From Clostridiales bacterium (lineage in GTDB: Bacteria > Bacillota > Clostridia > Christensenellales > Borkfalkiaceae), in assembly GCA_021635425.1 (NCBI GenBank), contig JAJWOJ010000109.1, positions 1 to 6,844 on the forward strand: a stretch of DNA of 6,844 nt, given 5' to 3'. The notes beneath the pieces are model-generated. The model searched no databases. It worked only from the letters and a program-made list of their open reading frames with translations, and was not told the DNA's origin. Position 1 is the stretch's first letter, and each line of letters opens with the position of its first letter. The translations under genes and the position numbers were made by a program. Positions 1 through 5,640 of this stretch are shown piece by piece.

Positions 1-140
1 TAGAAGGCACAAACGCGGACATGATAGAGAAAATAAACAAAAATTTTCTTATTCTTGAAAACAACGGTTATCTTTCGAGGCTTTATTCGTCTTACGGGCT
101 TAATCCCGAAACGCATCTGGTGAATTATGAAAGAATATAG
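1..140 (+). CDS. C-terminal end of a probable SBP_bac_3-like solute-binding protein (partial)
   Basis: The reading frame is open from the left edge and ends at TAG 138-140, leaving about 45 residues. The tail has a 'MIEKINKNFLILENNGYL' stretch followed by 'SRLYSSYGL'. This pattern (helix, 'NGYL/GTL', then 'xxYxxYG') is typical of the last helices of family 3 periplasmic solute-binding domains, which bind amino acids or similar small ligands outside the cell. The gene overlaps the next one, the kinase, by 14 bp, so the two are probably translationally coupled. The binding protein may therefore feed a ligand signal to the kinase rather than to an ABC transporter. The family call rests on a short tail and is tentative; the body of the gene lies outside the window. 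Confidence 0.5.
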   Translation, partial: EGTNADMIEKINKNFLILENNGYLSRLYSSYGLNPETHLVNYERI

Positions 141-2301
141 CAAAAAAACGTCGGGTTTTATACAAGCCGCCGTATTTATTCTGATAGGGATTATAATAGG
201 CGTATTCAGCGCGCTTATCACAACGGCTTCCGATAAAGTCGACGCCGAAAGGCAGATGAACGCCGTTTCGGAATATATCGAGAGGCAATGCATTCGTTAT
301 GACGAGCTTGCCGCGGAAGACGCCGCAGACAGCTTGTACGACGTGACGGATAAGGCGTTTGCGATAAGAAACGCCTTGGATTATTCTTCCGATTCTTTGG
401 AAGAAGAAATCCGTAAGATCGCGACGGATAACAGATTAAGCGGTATTTTCGTCACAGAAACGGGCGTGAGATCTCCTTTCGGCGTGATAGCCGGCTTTTC
501 GGACGGGGACGAAACAGCCGAAACGTGGAAAACTTATTTCGAAGCGTTCGGCTCGGTTACGAAAAGCCCTTTTAAAAGCTACGGCGAGAGAGTTATTGCG
601 GACGGGTATTATTACGATTGCGCCGTCGTGGCGAGAAAGGACTGTGGCGGCATGGTTTTGTGTTATAAACGCAGGGGCATTGAGGCAGTGGAAGACGACA
701 GATTTTCGGTTGCGACGCTTTTGAAGGGATTTGTTTTCGGGTCGCACGGAAAAGTCGTCGTTACGGACGGAAATATCGTTATAGCCGCGAATTACGACGG
801 CGTAGTGGGTATGTCGGCAAAAGATTGCCCCGTCGTACGAAAACTCAGAGACGGGACGACGGATGAAATTATTACGCGTGCGGAAGACGGCGACGTTTAT
901 TACGGCGTAAAAACCAAAAGCAAAAACATGTTCGTTTATACGTTTATGACCGATTCCGAGGTTTTTGCAAGGCGCTCGGTAATTTTATCGTATACCTTTA
1001 TTCTTTACATGCTTTTCGTTATTGCCTTCATAGCCGTAAGACAAAGAATGCTACGCAAAAAGCATATCGAGCAGGAGAGGAAAGACGAAGCTTATCGAAT
1101 CGAAAAAGAAAAGCTTGCGCGGGAAGCGATCCGCGCAAACGAAGCTAAAACCGATTTCCTCAGAAGAATGAGCCACGATATACGAACGCCCATAAACGGC
1201 ATACGCGGAATGGTCAGGATAGGCGAATATTATTACGACGACCCCGAAAAACAGAAAGAATGCCGCGAAAAAATATGGAACACTTCGGGATATCTTCTCG
1301 ATATCGTAAACGATATTCTCGATATGAACAAGCTTACCACGTCCGAATCCGTGTGGAAGGACGAAGCGTTTTCTTTAAGCGATCTTCGGGAAGAGACGGA
1401 ATCTTTTCTTGCTATTCAGGCAAAGGAAGCCGGAATTGAGCTTTCCATGAAAACCGAGGGGATAAAACACGATTATCTTTTCGGCGGAAAAGTTCAGTTT
1501 AAGCGCATTGTCACCAACCTTATAGGAAACGCGATAAAATATAACAAGCCTAACGGAAAAGCGGAGTTTACATGCTCGGAAAAATACGATAAGGACGGGA
1601 TTGCATATTTCGAATGCAGATGTTCCGATACGGGTATCGGCATGGACGAGGAGTTCGTAAAGAAAATGTACGAGCCGTTCGAGCGCGAAAAACAGTCGGA
1701 AAACAGTAATCTCGAAGGCGTGGGGCTTGGGCTTGCGATCGTTAAAAAACTTGTAGACAAGGCGGGGTGGACTATCGACGTCGAGAGCGAAAAGGGTAAA
1801 GGCACGGTGTTTACGCTGAACGTTTCTTTTAAAATAGCCGACGAACCGAAAAGTGCCGCCGAGTTGCCCGGGGTTGAGAAAAACAAGCTTCAAGGGCTTA
1901 ATATTCTCGTCGCGGAAGACAACGAACTCAACTTCGAGATAGTGCAGTTTATGCTGGACGTCGCGGGGGCGAACGTCATCGCCGCAAAGGACGGCAAACA
2001 AGCCGTGGATATTTTCAACGCGAGCGAAATCGGCGGAATCGACGCGATTTTAATGGACGTAATGATGCCCGTTAAGGACGGACTTTCCGCAACGCGGGAA
2101 ATCAGAGCCTCTATGCGAGCGGACGCGGAAAACATTCCCATCGTCGCGATGACGGCAAGCGCGTTTGCGGACGACGTGGAAAACGCACGCACCGCTGGAA
2201 TGAACGCGCACGTCTCAAAACCGATCGACGAAGAAAAATTGATAAGCTGCATACTCCGTTTAGTAAAAAAACGCGGGGGGGGTATAGAAAATGACGCTTA
2301 A
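127..2301 (+). CDS. membrane hybrid sensor histidine kinase (sensor-HisKA-HATPase-REC)
   Basis: This is a 724-residue hybrid kinase. TM1 spans about residues 12-33 and TM2 about 285-304, enclosing an extracellular sensor of roughly 250 residues. The sensor's distal part ('VVTDGNIVIAANYDGVVG') resembles a Cache/PAS-like fold; that assignment is inference. No HAMP domain is evident. A charged, probably coiled-coil linker (305-340) leads to the HisKA motif 'FLRRMSHDIRTPINGI', with the phospho-accepting His at 350. The ATPase domain shows the N box around Asn464/Asn468, the G1 box DTGIGM at 501-506 and the G2 box GVGLGL at 531-536. The C-terminal receiver has an acidic pair Glu597/Asp598, phospho-acceptor Asp644 ('LMDVMMP'), Thr676 and Lys698, so all its key residues are present. 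The ATG at 127 is preferred because it keeps TM1 intact and has GGTGA just upstream. The stop overlaps the Hpt gene by 11 bp. The receiver probably relays phosphate to that Hpt protein. The ligand is unknown. Confidence 0.95.
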   Translation: MKEYSKKTSGFIQAAVFILIGIIIGVFSALITTASDKVDAERQMNAVSEYIERQCIRYDELAAEDAADSLYDVTDKAFAIRNALDYSSDSLEEEIRKIATDNRLSGIFVTETGVRSPFGVIAGFSDGDETAETWKTYFEAFGSVTKSPFKSYGERVIADGYYYDCAVVARKDCGGMVLCYKRRGIEAVEDDRFSVATLLKGFVFGSHGKVVVTDGNIVIAANYDGVVGMSAKDCPVVRKLRDGTTDEIITRAEDGDVYYGVKTKSKNMFVYTFMTDSEVFARRSVILSYTFILYMLFVIAFIAVRQRMLRKKHIEQERKDEAYRIEKEKLAREAIRANEAKTDFLRRMSHDIRTPINGIRGMVRIGEYYYDDPEKQKECREKIWNTSGYLLDIVNDILDMNKLTTSESVWKDEAFSLSDLREETESFLAIQAKEAGIELSMKTEGIKHDYLFGGKVQFKRIVTNLIGNAIKYNKPNGKAEFTCSEKYDKDGIAYFECRCSDTGIGMDEEFVKKMYEPFEREKQSENSNLEGVGLGLAIVKKLVDKAGWTIDVESEKGKGTVFTLNVSFKIADEPKSAAELPGVEKNKLQGLNILVAEDNELNFEIVQFMLDVAGANVIAAKDGKQAVDIFNASEIGGIDAILMDVMMPVKDGLSATREIRASMRADAENIPIVAMTASAFADDVENARTAGMNAHVSKPIDEEKLISCILRLVKKRGGGIENDA
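2275..2282 (+). promoter_or_regulatory. G8 tract acting as probable ribosome binding site for the Hpt gene
   Basis: Eight consecutive G residues lie inside the last kinase codons, 8 nt upstream of the Hpt ATG at 2291. No GGAGG-type site is present there. A G run can pair with the CCUCC anti-Shine-Dalgarno through G-C and G-U pairs, so it probably serves as the ribosome binding site, helped by translational coupling through the 11-bp gene overlap. Confidence 0.45.
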
Positions 2302-2644
2302 AGGCTTTTATAATACTATCGGCGGCGATTACGGCGACGTTATGAAAAGACTTGTCTCGGAAGAGTTCGCTTCGCGCATGGTGGTTAAGTTTTTAAAAGA
2401 CGGCAGTTTTGCCGCGCTTTCGTCCGCTATGGCGGAGCGGAATATCGATGAGGCTTTCCGCGCGGCGCACACTTTAAAGGGCGTGGCGCAGAATCTCGGC
2501 TTTACGAACTTAGGTGAATCGGCGGCGGAACTCACCGAAGTTTTGCGCGCCCGCACTTTTTCGGGTTCGGACGAGCTTTACGAAAAGGTGAAAAGCGATT
2601 ACGATTTTCTTATCGCCGCTTTGAAAGAGTTCGCGGAATCTTAA
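2291..2644 (+). CDS. Hpt-domain histidine phosphotransfer protein
   Basis: This is a 117-residue, all-helical-looking protein, the usual size for a free-standing Hpt module. The signature 'AAHTLKGVAQNLG' places the phospho-accepting His at residue 60, with Lys63 and Gly64 in the canonical HxxKG arrangement. The pattern of hydrophobic helices before and after fits the four-helix bundle. It is cytoplasmic, with no signal or membrane segment. It begins inside the end of the hybrid kinase gene (11-bp overlap) and is followed 16 bp downstream by a strong terminator, so it is the last gene of the operon. Its expected job is to accept phosphate from Asp644 of the kinase receiver and pass it to a response regulator not encoded in this window. 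It has no output domain. Confidence 0.92.
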   Translation: MTLKGFYNTIGGDYGDVMKRLVSEEFASRMVVKFLKDGSFAALSSAMAERNIDEAFRAAHTLKGVAQNLGFTNLGESAAELTEVLRARTFSGSDELYEKVKSDYDFLIAALKEFAES

Positions 2645-2660
2645 TTTATATCATAAGGAA

Positions 2661-2705
2661 AGCCGCCGACGGGTTTTGAATAAACCCGTCGGCGGCTGTT
2701 TTTTT
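2661..2705 (+). terminator. Rho-independent terminator after the Hpt gene
   Basis: A perfect 16-bp GC-rich stem (2661-2676 with 2682-2697) encloses a 5-nt loop. It is followed, after one G, by seven T residues (2699-2705). This is a near-ideal intrinsic terminator for the + strand operon. On the - strand the same hairpin lies just beyond the stop of the convergent DUF2156-GNAT gene, but there it is followed only by a weak, interrupted T run. It may act bidirectionally, less efficiently in that direction. Confidence 0.95.
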
Positions 2706-2728
2706 GTTGAGTTGAGTTGTAGCGGTTT

Positions 2729-4174
2729 TTAGCGGCTGAAATAATAAAAAGTATCGTCTTCGGAAGTCTGAACATATCCGCAGGCTGAAATGGTTTTTTT
2801 CGAAGGTGTGTTTTCCTTATAGCATTTCGCGCGCGGTTTAACCTTTAAAACGTTTTGCGCCCAGTCGGATATAAGGCGGTAAGCAGCCTCGCCCAAGCCT
2901 TTGCCGTGGCTCGCTTTTTCAATCCTTATTCCTATTTCCGCAAAACCGTTAAACGTAAAGTTATAAACGATAACCTCGCCTATAAGTCGATTATCGACGT
3001 TTTTTTCGCGGATTGCAAAGCTTATTCCTTCGCCTATGGAGCGGTCGAACTTAACGATATCGGTGAAAGTGTCGTCGGTTATTTCGCCCGTTATAGACGA
3101 ATCCGTTTCATAGTCGTACCCCCAGAATTTATTGTTTTCCTTATCGGTGCAAAGCTCTCTGTACGCCGTTTTGTCGCCCTCCGTTATCTCGCTTAAAACG
3201 ACGTTTCCGTCGGTTAAAACGGGAGTTTCGGTAAGAGAGAAAAGAGGAGAGTTTACCTTTACGAGGTATTTGTTTACGAGTTTTACGGGGTTGTACTGAA
3301 GCTTGGAAGTCCTTAAGCCGATGTCGTCGGAATCGTCTTCGCGGTTTGCCGTTTCAAGCTCGGGGAAGAGGGATAACGCGTAATTAACGAAACAATTGAA
3401 TGTGGTAGGATAAGCCCCGATATACTGTTTCAACGCTTTTTCGACGTGAATTATAAGGTTTTTATCCTGAAATTCTCCTATCGTCACCGAGGCGGGTTCG
3501 CCGTTTACGAGCAGAACTCCGCCGATAAGATCGAGATCGAAGAAGTTGTTTAAAAGCTCCACGGTGTGGATGAATTCTTCCTTTTCTTCATAGCCGTCCG
3601 TCGGGTGTTCCGCGGCGTATTTTTTAAGCATTTCGCGCACAGCGGGGAGATATTCGGGCGTGAGCGGCTTGAATACGGGTTCGCCGTACAGAGACCTGAA
3701 TTTGTTTATATGATTTCTTTGTCCGCTGAATTTCTTGCCTTTAAAGGTGGAAATTTCGCTTGCGGAGTAGACGTAATCGCTCCATTTGCGCTCGTAATTG
3801 AACATTATGTTCTTAAAAAGCGGATTTGCCTTTATCCGTTCGAGGATTTCTTCGGTAACGCCGTAAAATTTAAGAGGCAGATTGTTTTCGCCGACGTAGC
3901 TTAAAAGCTCTTTCAAAGCCTTGTCTTCGGCGGTTTTGTATGCGTTTTCGTCTTCAAAATCGGAAGGATTCGCAAACGGGTAAGAAAAAGACGGCTCGCC
4001 GCATATATCCTGCCGCGAGAAGAACATTCCGCTTTCTATGCAAAACTGCACGTCCACGCCGCTATTCCACATGAAAAAACTTCCCGTCGTTATGTCGTTT
4101 ACGTTATACGGGCAGTTTTTTATCGCCGATCTGTATTTTATCAAAGTTTCTTTTGTGTATTTTTCGAATTGCAT
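2729..4174 (-). CDS. DUF2156 (LPG-synthase C-terminal-like) / GNAT acetyltransferase fusion
   Basis: This is a 481-residue soluble protein with two acyltransferase-fold halves. Residues about 1-312 match DUF2156, the C-terminal catalytic domain family of phosphatidylglycerol lysyltransferases. The early 'DITTGSFFMWNSGVDVQFCI' region and the late 'DIGLRTSKLQYNPVKLVNKY' motif are characteristic. Residues about 313-481 form a RimJ/RimL-type GNAT domain with the acetyl-CoA pyrophosphate-binding loop 'HGKGLG' at 423-428 and a C-terminal 'KCYKENTPSKKTISACGY' segment typical of the family. No membrane segments are present, so this is not a full MprF-type enzyme. The ATG at 4172-4174 has an AAAGGA site upstream. 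It lies 20 bp downstream of the ParB-like gene and is probably co-transcribed with it. The substrates of both halves are unknown; modification of a cell-envelope or aminoacyl-derived substrate is only a guess from the family. Confidence 0.88.
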   Translation of the reverse strand: MQFEKYTKETLIKYRSAIKNCPYNVNDITTGSFFMWNSGVDVQFCIESGMFFSRQDICGEPSFSYPFANPSDFEDENAYKTAEDKALKELLSYVGENNLPLKFYGVTEEILERIKANPLFKNIMFNYERKWSDYVYSASEISTFKGKKFSGQRNHINKFRSLYGEPVFKPLTPEYLPAVREMLKKYAAEHPTDGYEEKEEFIHTVELLNNFFDLDLIGGVLLVNGEPASVTIGEFQDKNLIIHVEKALKQYIGAYPTTFNCFVNYALSLFPELETANREDDSDDIGLRTSKLQYNPVKLVNKYLVKVNSPLFSLTETPVLTDGNVVLSEITEGDKTAYRELCTDKENNKFWGYDYETDSSITGEITDDTFTDIVKFDRSIGEGISFAIREKNVDNRLIGEVIVYNFTFNGFAEIGIRIEKASHGKGLGEAAYRLISDWAQNVLKVKPRAKCYKENTPSKKTISACGYVQTSEDDTFYYFSR

Positions 4175-4180
4175 CGTTTT

Positions 4181-4186
4181 TCCTTT
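4181..4186 (-). promoter_or_regulatory. ribosome binding site of the DUF2156-GNAT gene
   Basis: On the - strand AAAGGA lies 6 nt upstream of the ATG at 4174. It falls in the 20-bp gap after the ParB-like stop, which supports the chosen start and co-transcription of the two genes. Confidence 0.7.
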
Positions 4187-4194
4187 TGTTTTGT

Positions 4195-4761
4195 TTAATA
4201 TTCGGGGTAGTCCTCGAGTTTGTCGAGCAGTTCTGAGAATCTGTCGAGGTCGTCGCGGGAGTAATATTCTATGGTTATTCTGCCTTTGTCGTCCGTGCCG
4301 TTCAAAGTGACTTTCGTTCCGAAATTGCGTTGCATGCGGCGGATCATGTCTCTAAGCTCCGGGCTTTGGCGGCTGTAATTTTCATCTCTCGCCGCGCCCC
4401 TGTTTTTTACCAGTTTTTCCGTTTCGCGAACGCTTAAACGCCTTCTTAAAACGAGCGTCGCCACGGCTTCCTGATCTTTTTGCGGGAGAGTGACGAGCGT
4501 TCTCGCATGCCCTGCGGAAAGCTTTCCTAAGGAAAGCAGGCGGATAACTTCGGGCGAAAGCGTTAAAAGGCGCAGCATGTTTGCCACCGCCGAGCGGCTT
4601 TTGCCTATTCTCGCGGCAAGTTCTTCCTGCGTCAGTCCGTATTCGTCCATGGCTTTTTTCATGTCCTTAGCCGTGTCTACGGGGTTTGGCTTTTCAACCC
4701 TGAATCTCTCGGCGAGCTTTCTGTCTGCCTCGTCGAAAAGTCCTATCTGTTTTTCGTTCAT
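4195..4761 (-). CDS. short ParB/Spo0J-like DNA-binding protein lacking the ParB CTPase domain
   Basis: This is a 188-residue protein, about 90-100 residues shorter than typical chromosomal ParB/Spo0J. It retains the central helix-turn-helix: 'LTQEELAARIGKSRSAVANM' at 43-62, followed by 'KLSAGHARTL' at 80-89. These are textbook ParB motifs for recognising parS-type sites. It also retains the C-terminal dimerisation region (about 131-185, with 'FGTKVTLNG' and 'RITIEYYSRDDL'). The N-terminal ParBc domain, which carries the GERRxRA arginine motif and binds CTP for clamp formation and sliding, is absent. The protein joins the ParB alignment only at 'RVEKPNPVDTA', the equivalent of the usual 'QREDLNPIEEA'. 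The start at 4761 has a good AGGGGA site, so the short form looks translatable. No parA neighbour is present. It could be a naturally short ParB-like regulator or a truncated ParB; DNA binding without spreading is the expected consequence. Confidence 0.85.
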   Translation of the reverse strand: MNEKQIGLFDEADRKLAERFRVEKPNPVDTAKDMKKAMDEYGLTQEELAARIGKSRSAVANMLRLLTLSPEVIRLLSLGKLSAGHARTLVTLPQKDQEAVATLVLRRRLSVRETEKLVKNRGAARDENYSRQSPELRDMIRRMQRNFGTKVTLNGTDDKGRITIEYYSRDDLDRFSELLDKLEDYPEY

Positions 4762-4766
4762 AAATT

Positions 4767-4772
4767 TCCCCT
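4767..4772 (-). promoter_or_regulatory. ribosome binding site of the short ParB-like gene
   Basis: On the - strand AGGGGA lies 5 nt upstream of the ATG at 4761. This supports a genuine start there, even though the protein lacks the usual ParB N-terminal domain. Confidence 0.7.
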
Positions 4773-4785
4773 ATGTGTATCGCTT

Positions 4786-4808
4786 TTAGCCGAGCGAGAT
4801 TCGAACCC
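4786..4808 (+). repeat. left terminal inverted repeat
   Basis: Twenty-three bases are perfectly complementary to 5044-5066. With two further outward positions (one G-U pair in a + strand RNA, then one A-T), the stem could reach 4784/5068. It contains CGAGCGAGATTCGAACCC, the reverse complement of a tRNA T-arm-like sequence. The 9-mer CGAGCGAGA recurs at 4993-5001 inside the element. Confidence 0.9.
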
Positions 4809-4815
4809 AATTAAG

Positions 4816-4921
4816 TTTTAACGGCGCAAAATTTGTAAAATCGGCGTTAAACTCTCTTGTAATACGGCAAGTATGACGGCGTTCGTTTGCCTTGATTTTC
4901 CTAAATTTATCGCCGTTAAAA
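4816..4921 (+). repeat. internal hairpin 1 of the palindromic element
   Basis: The outer arms 4816-4826 and 4911-4921 are perfectly complementary over 11 bp. Pairing continues imperfectly inward (shared AAATTT and AAAATC blocks) to about 4842 and 4894. The loop of about 50 nt contains a 12-nt segment, 4882-4893, that is complementary to the loop of the second hairpin. Confidence 0.7.
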
Positions 4922-4930
4922 TGCGTAGCA

Positions 4931-5036
4931 CCTTAAAGCCGTATTTTTTAGCAGATTGTTGTAAAGGCGAACGAAGGTGTATATCAATACATCGAGCGAG
5001 AATTTGCAAAAATATGCAAAAAAGACGGCTTTAAGG
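4931..5036 (+). repeat. internal hairpin 2 of the palindromic element
   Basis: Arms 4931-4949 and 5018-5036 pair at 18 of 19 positions (12 bp, one mismatch at 4943/5024, then six T-A pairs). The loop of 68 nt holds 4964-4975, which complements 4882-4893 in the other hairpin loop. It also holds a small hairpin, TGTAT/ATACA, at 4978-4991. Confidence 0.75.
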
Positions 5037-5040
5037 CTTG

Positions 5041-5640
5041 ATGGGGTTCGAATCTCGCTCGGCTAAGAAAAAGGGGGTGGGCGATATAGACGATTCAAAA
5101 ATTATCGAACTTTACTTTGCGCGAGACGAACGGGCTATTAAAGAGACCGATGTGAAATACGGTAAACTATGTTATTCTATCGCGTATAATATTTTAAATA
5201 ACACGGAAGATTCGGATGAATGCGTTAACGATACATATAACGGAGTCTGGAATGCTATTCCGCCGGCTAAGCCGAATAGCTTTATGGCTTTTGTATGCAA
5301 AATTGCAAGAAATCTATCTTTAAAACGGTTAGAGTATAATAGCCGAGGAAAACGTTCGAAGAATATGCTTGTTTCTCTTGACGAGCTTGCGAGTATTCTG
5401 CCCGATGAGAGATATGCTCCCGATGTGAGCGACGAAGACGTCGGTAAACTGATAAGCGAGTTTCTTCGCATGCAAAAAGATGACGTGAGGAATGTTTTTA
5501 TCAGAAAATATTATTTTTTCGATAATATCGAAGAAATTGCAGAGCGTTTCGGTTTTACCGAAAGTAAAGTAAAAAATATGTTGTTCCACACCCGAAATAA
5601 ATTAAAAAATTACCTTATCAAGGAAGGCGTTGAAATATGA
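5041..5640 (+). CDS. ECF-type RNA polymerase sigma factor
   Basis: This is a cytoplasmic sigma-70 family protein of about 185-199 residues, depending on the start. Region 2 covers 'IIELYFARDERAIKETDVKY' through 'NSFMAFVCKIARNLSLKRLE', which includes the core-binding and -10-recognition helices. Region 4 lies near the C-terminus, with helix-turn-helix 'NIEEIAERFGFTESKVKNML' followed by 'RNKLKNYL' for -35 contact. There is no region 3, as expected for the ECF class. The start is uncertain. The ATG at 5041 (with TTG at 5038 just before) lies within the palindromic element and adds about 15 residues (MGFESRSAKKKGVGD) that are not sigma-like. Conserved sequence begins at IDDSKII, encoded from the ATA at 5086, where a strong ribosome binding site is correctly spaced. 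The gene overlaps the membrane protein by ATGA, so the pair is a coupled sigma/anti-sigma operon. Its target promoters cannot be read from this window. Confidence 0.9.
   Translation: MGFESRSAKKKGVGDIDDSKIIELYFARDERAIKETDVKYGKLCYSIAYNILNNTEDSDECVNDTYNGVWNAIPPAKPNSFMAFVCKIARNLSLKRLEYNSRGKRSKNMLVSLDELASILPDERYAPDVSDEDVGKLISEFLRMQKDDVRNVFIRKYYFFDNIEEIAERFGFTESKVKNMLFHTRNKLKNYLIKEGVEI
5044..5066 (-). repeat. right terminal inverted repeat
   Basis: This is the perfect inverted copy of 4786-4808. Read on the + strand it contains GGTTCGAATCTCGCTCGG. It overlaps the 5' end of the sigma reading frame, encoding its FESRSAK stretch if translation starts at the ATG at 5041. Confidence 0.9.
5071..5077 (+). 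promoter_or_regulatory. strong Shine-Dalgarno site before the expected sigma start
   Basis: AAGGGGG lies just outside the palindromic element. Ideal 8-nt spacing from it leads to codon 5086, which is ATA rather than ATG. The GTG at 5077 overlaps the site and so cannot use it. The site therefore suggests that translation originally began at 5086. Confidence 0.55.
5621..5627 (+). promoter_or_regulatory. ribosome binding site of the putative anti-sigma gene
   Basis: AGGAAGG inside the last sigma codons is spaced 9 nt from the ATG at 5637. With the ATGA overlap it indicates coupled translation of the two proteins. Confidence 0.75.

Larger units (their letters stand above)
4786..5066. mobile_element. 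MITE-like palindromic element with tRNA T-arm-like ends
   Basis: This 281-bp stretch is bounded by a perfect 23-bp inverted repeat (4786-4808 and 5044-5066) and fills nearly all of the gap between the ParB-like and sigma genes. Just inside each end is a TA dinucleotide (4787-4788, 5064-5065), so a TA target duplication of the Tc1/mariner-IS630 kind is possible. However, TA is self-complementary and cannot be told apart from one more repeat step. The inner part of each end carries GGTTCGAATC, the T-arm box of tRNA genes. No transposase is encoded; the only open frame (4818-5009, - strand, TTG start) has no ribosome binding site or recognisable domain. Further inverted repeats fill the interior. 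The MITE identity is inferred from architecture; copy number cannot be seen from one window. Confidence 0.65.

Noticed and set aside
1375..2001. Long - strand open frames opposite the kinase gene
   Set aside because: They are shadows of the conserved + strand coding sequence, with basic, low-complexity translations, no ribosome binding sites and no domain signatures.
2271..2301. Programmed frameshift at the G8 tract fusing the kinase to Hpt
   Set aside because: The Hpt frame has a TAG at 2285-2287 between the tract and the Hpt ATG, and the third frame meets TGA at 2292-2294. Slippage in either direction therefore ends at once and gives no fusion.
2706..2720. Short tandem GTTGA repeat after the terminator
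   Set aside because: There are only three imperfect 5-bp units (the last is GTTGT). This is within chance expectation and has no evident function.
4818..5009. 63-residue open frame on the - strand inside the palindromic element
   Set aside because: It starts with TTG, has no ribosome binding site and no recognisable domain, and lies wholly within inverted repeats. It is more likely a chance frame in the element, although many copies with conserved coding would change this view.
5042..5066. Possible tRNA gene ending at 5066 (TTCGAAT loop with an acceptor-like tail), or on the opposite strand ending at 4787
   Set aside because: The five bases before TTCGAAT do not form a T stem with the five after it (two clear mismatches). 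No anticodon or D arm is visible upstream on either strand, and the tail pairs perfectly with the other end of the element instead.
4786..5066. CRISPR array or integrase attachment-site pair
   Set aside because: There are only two long copies and they are inverted, not direct. There are no regularly spaced repeats and no integrase gene.
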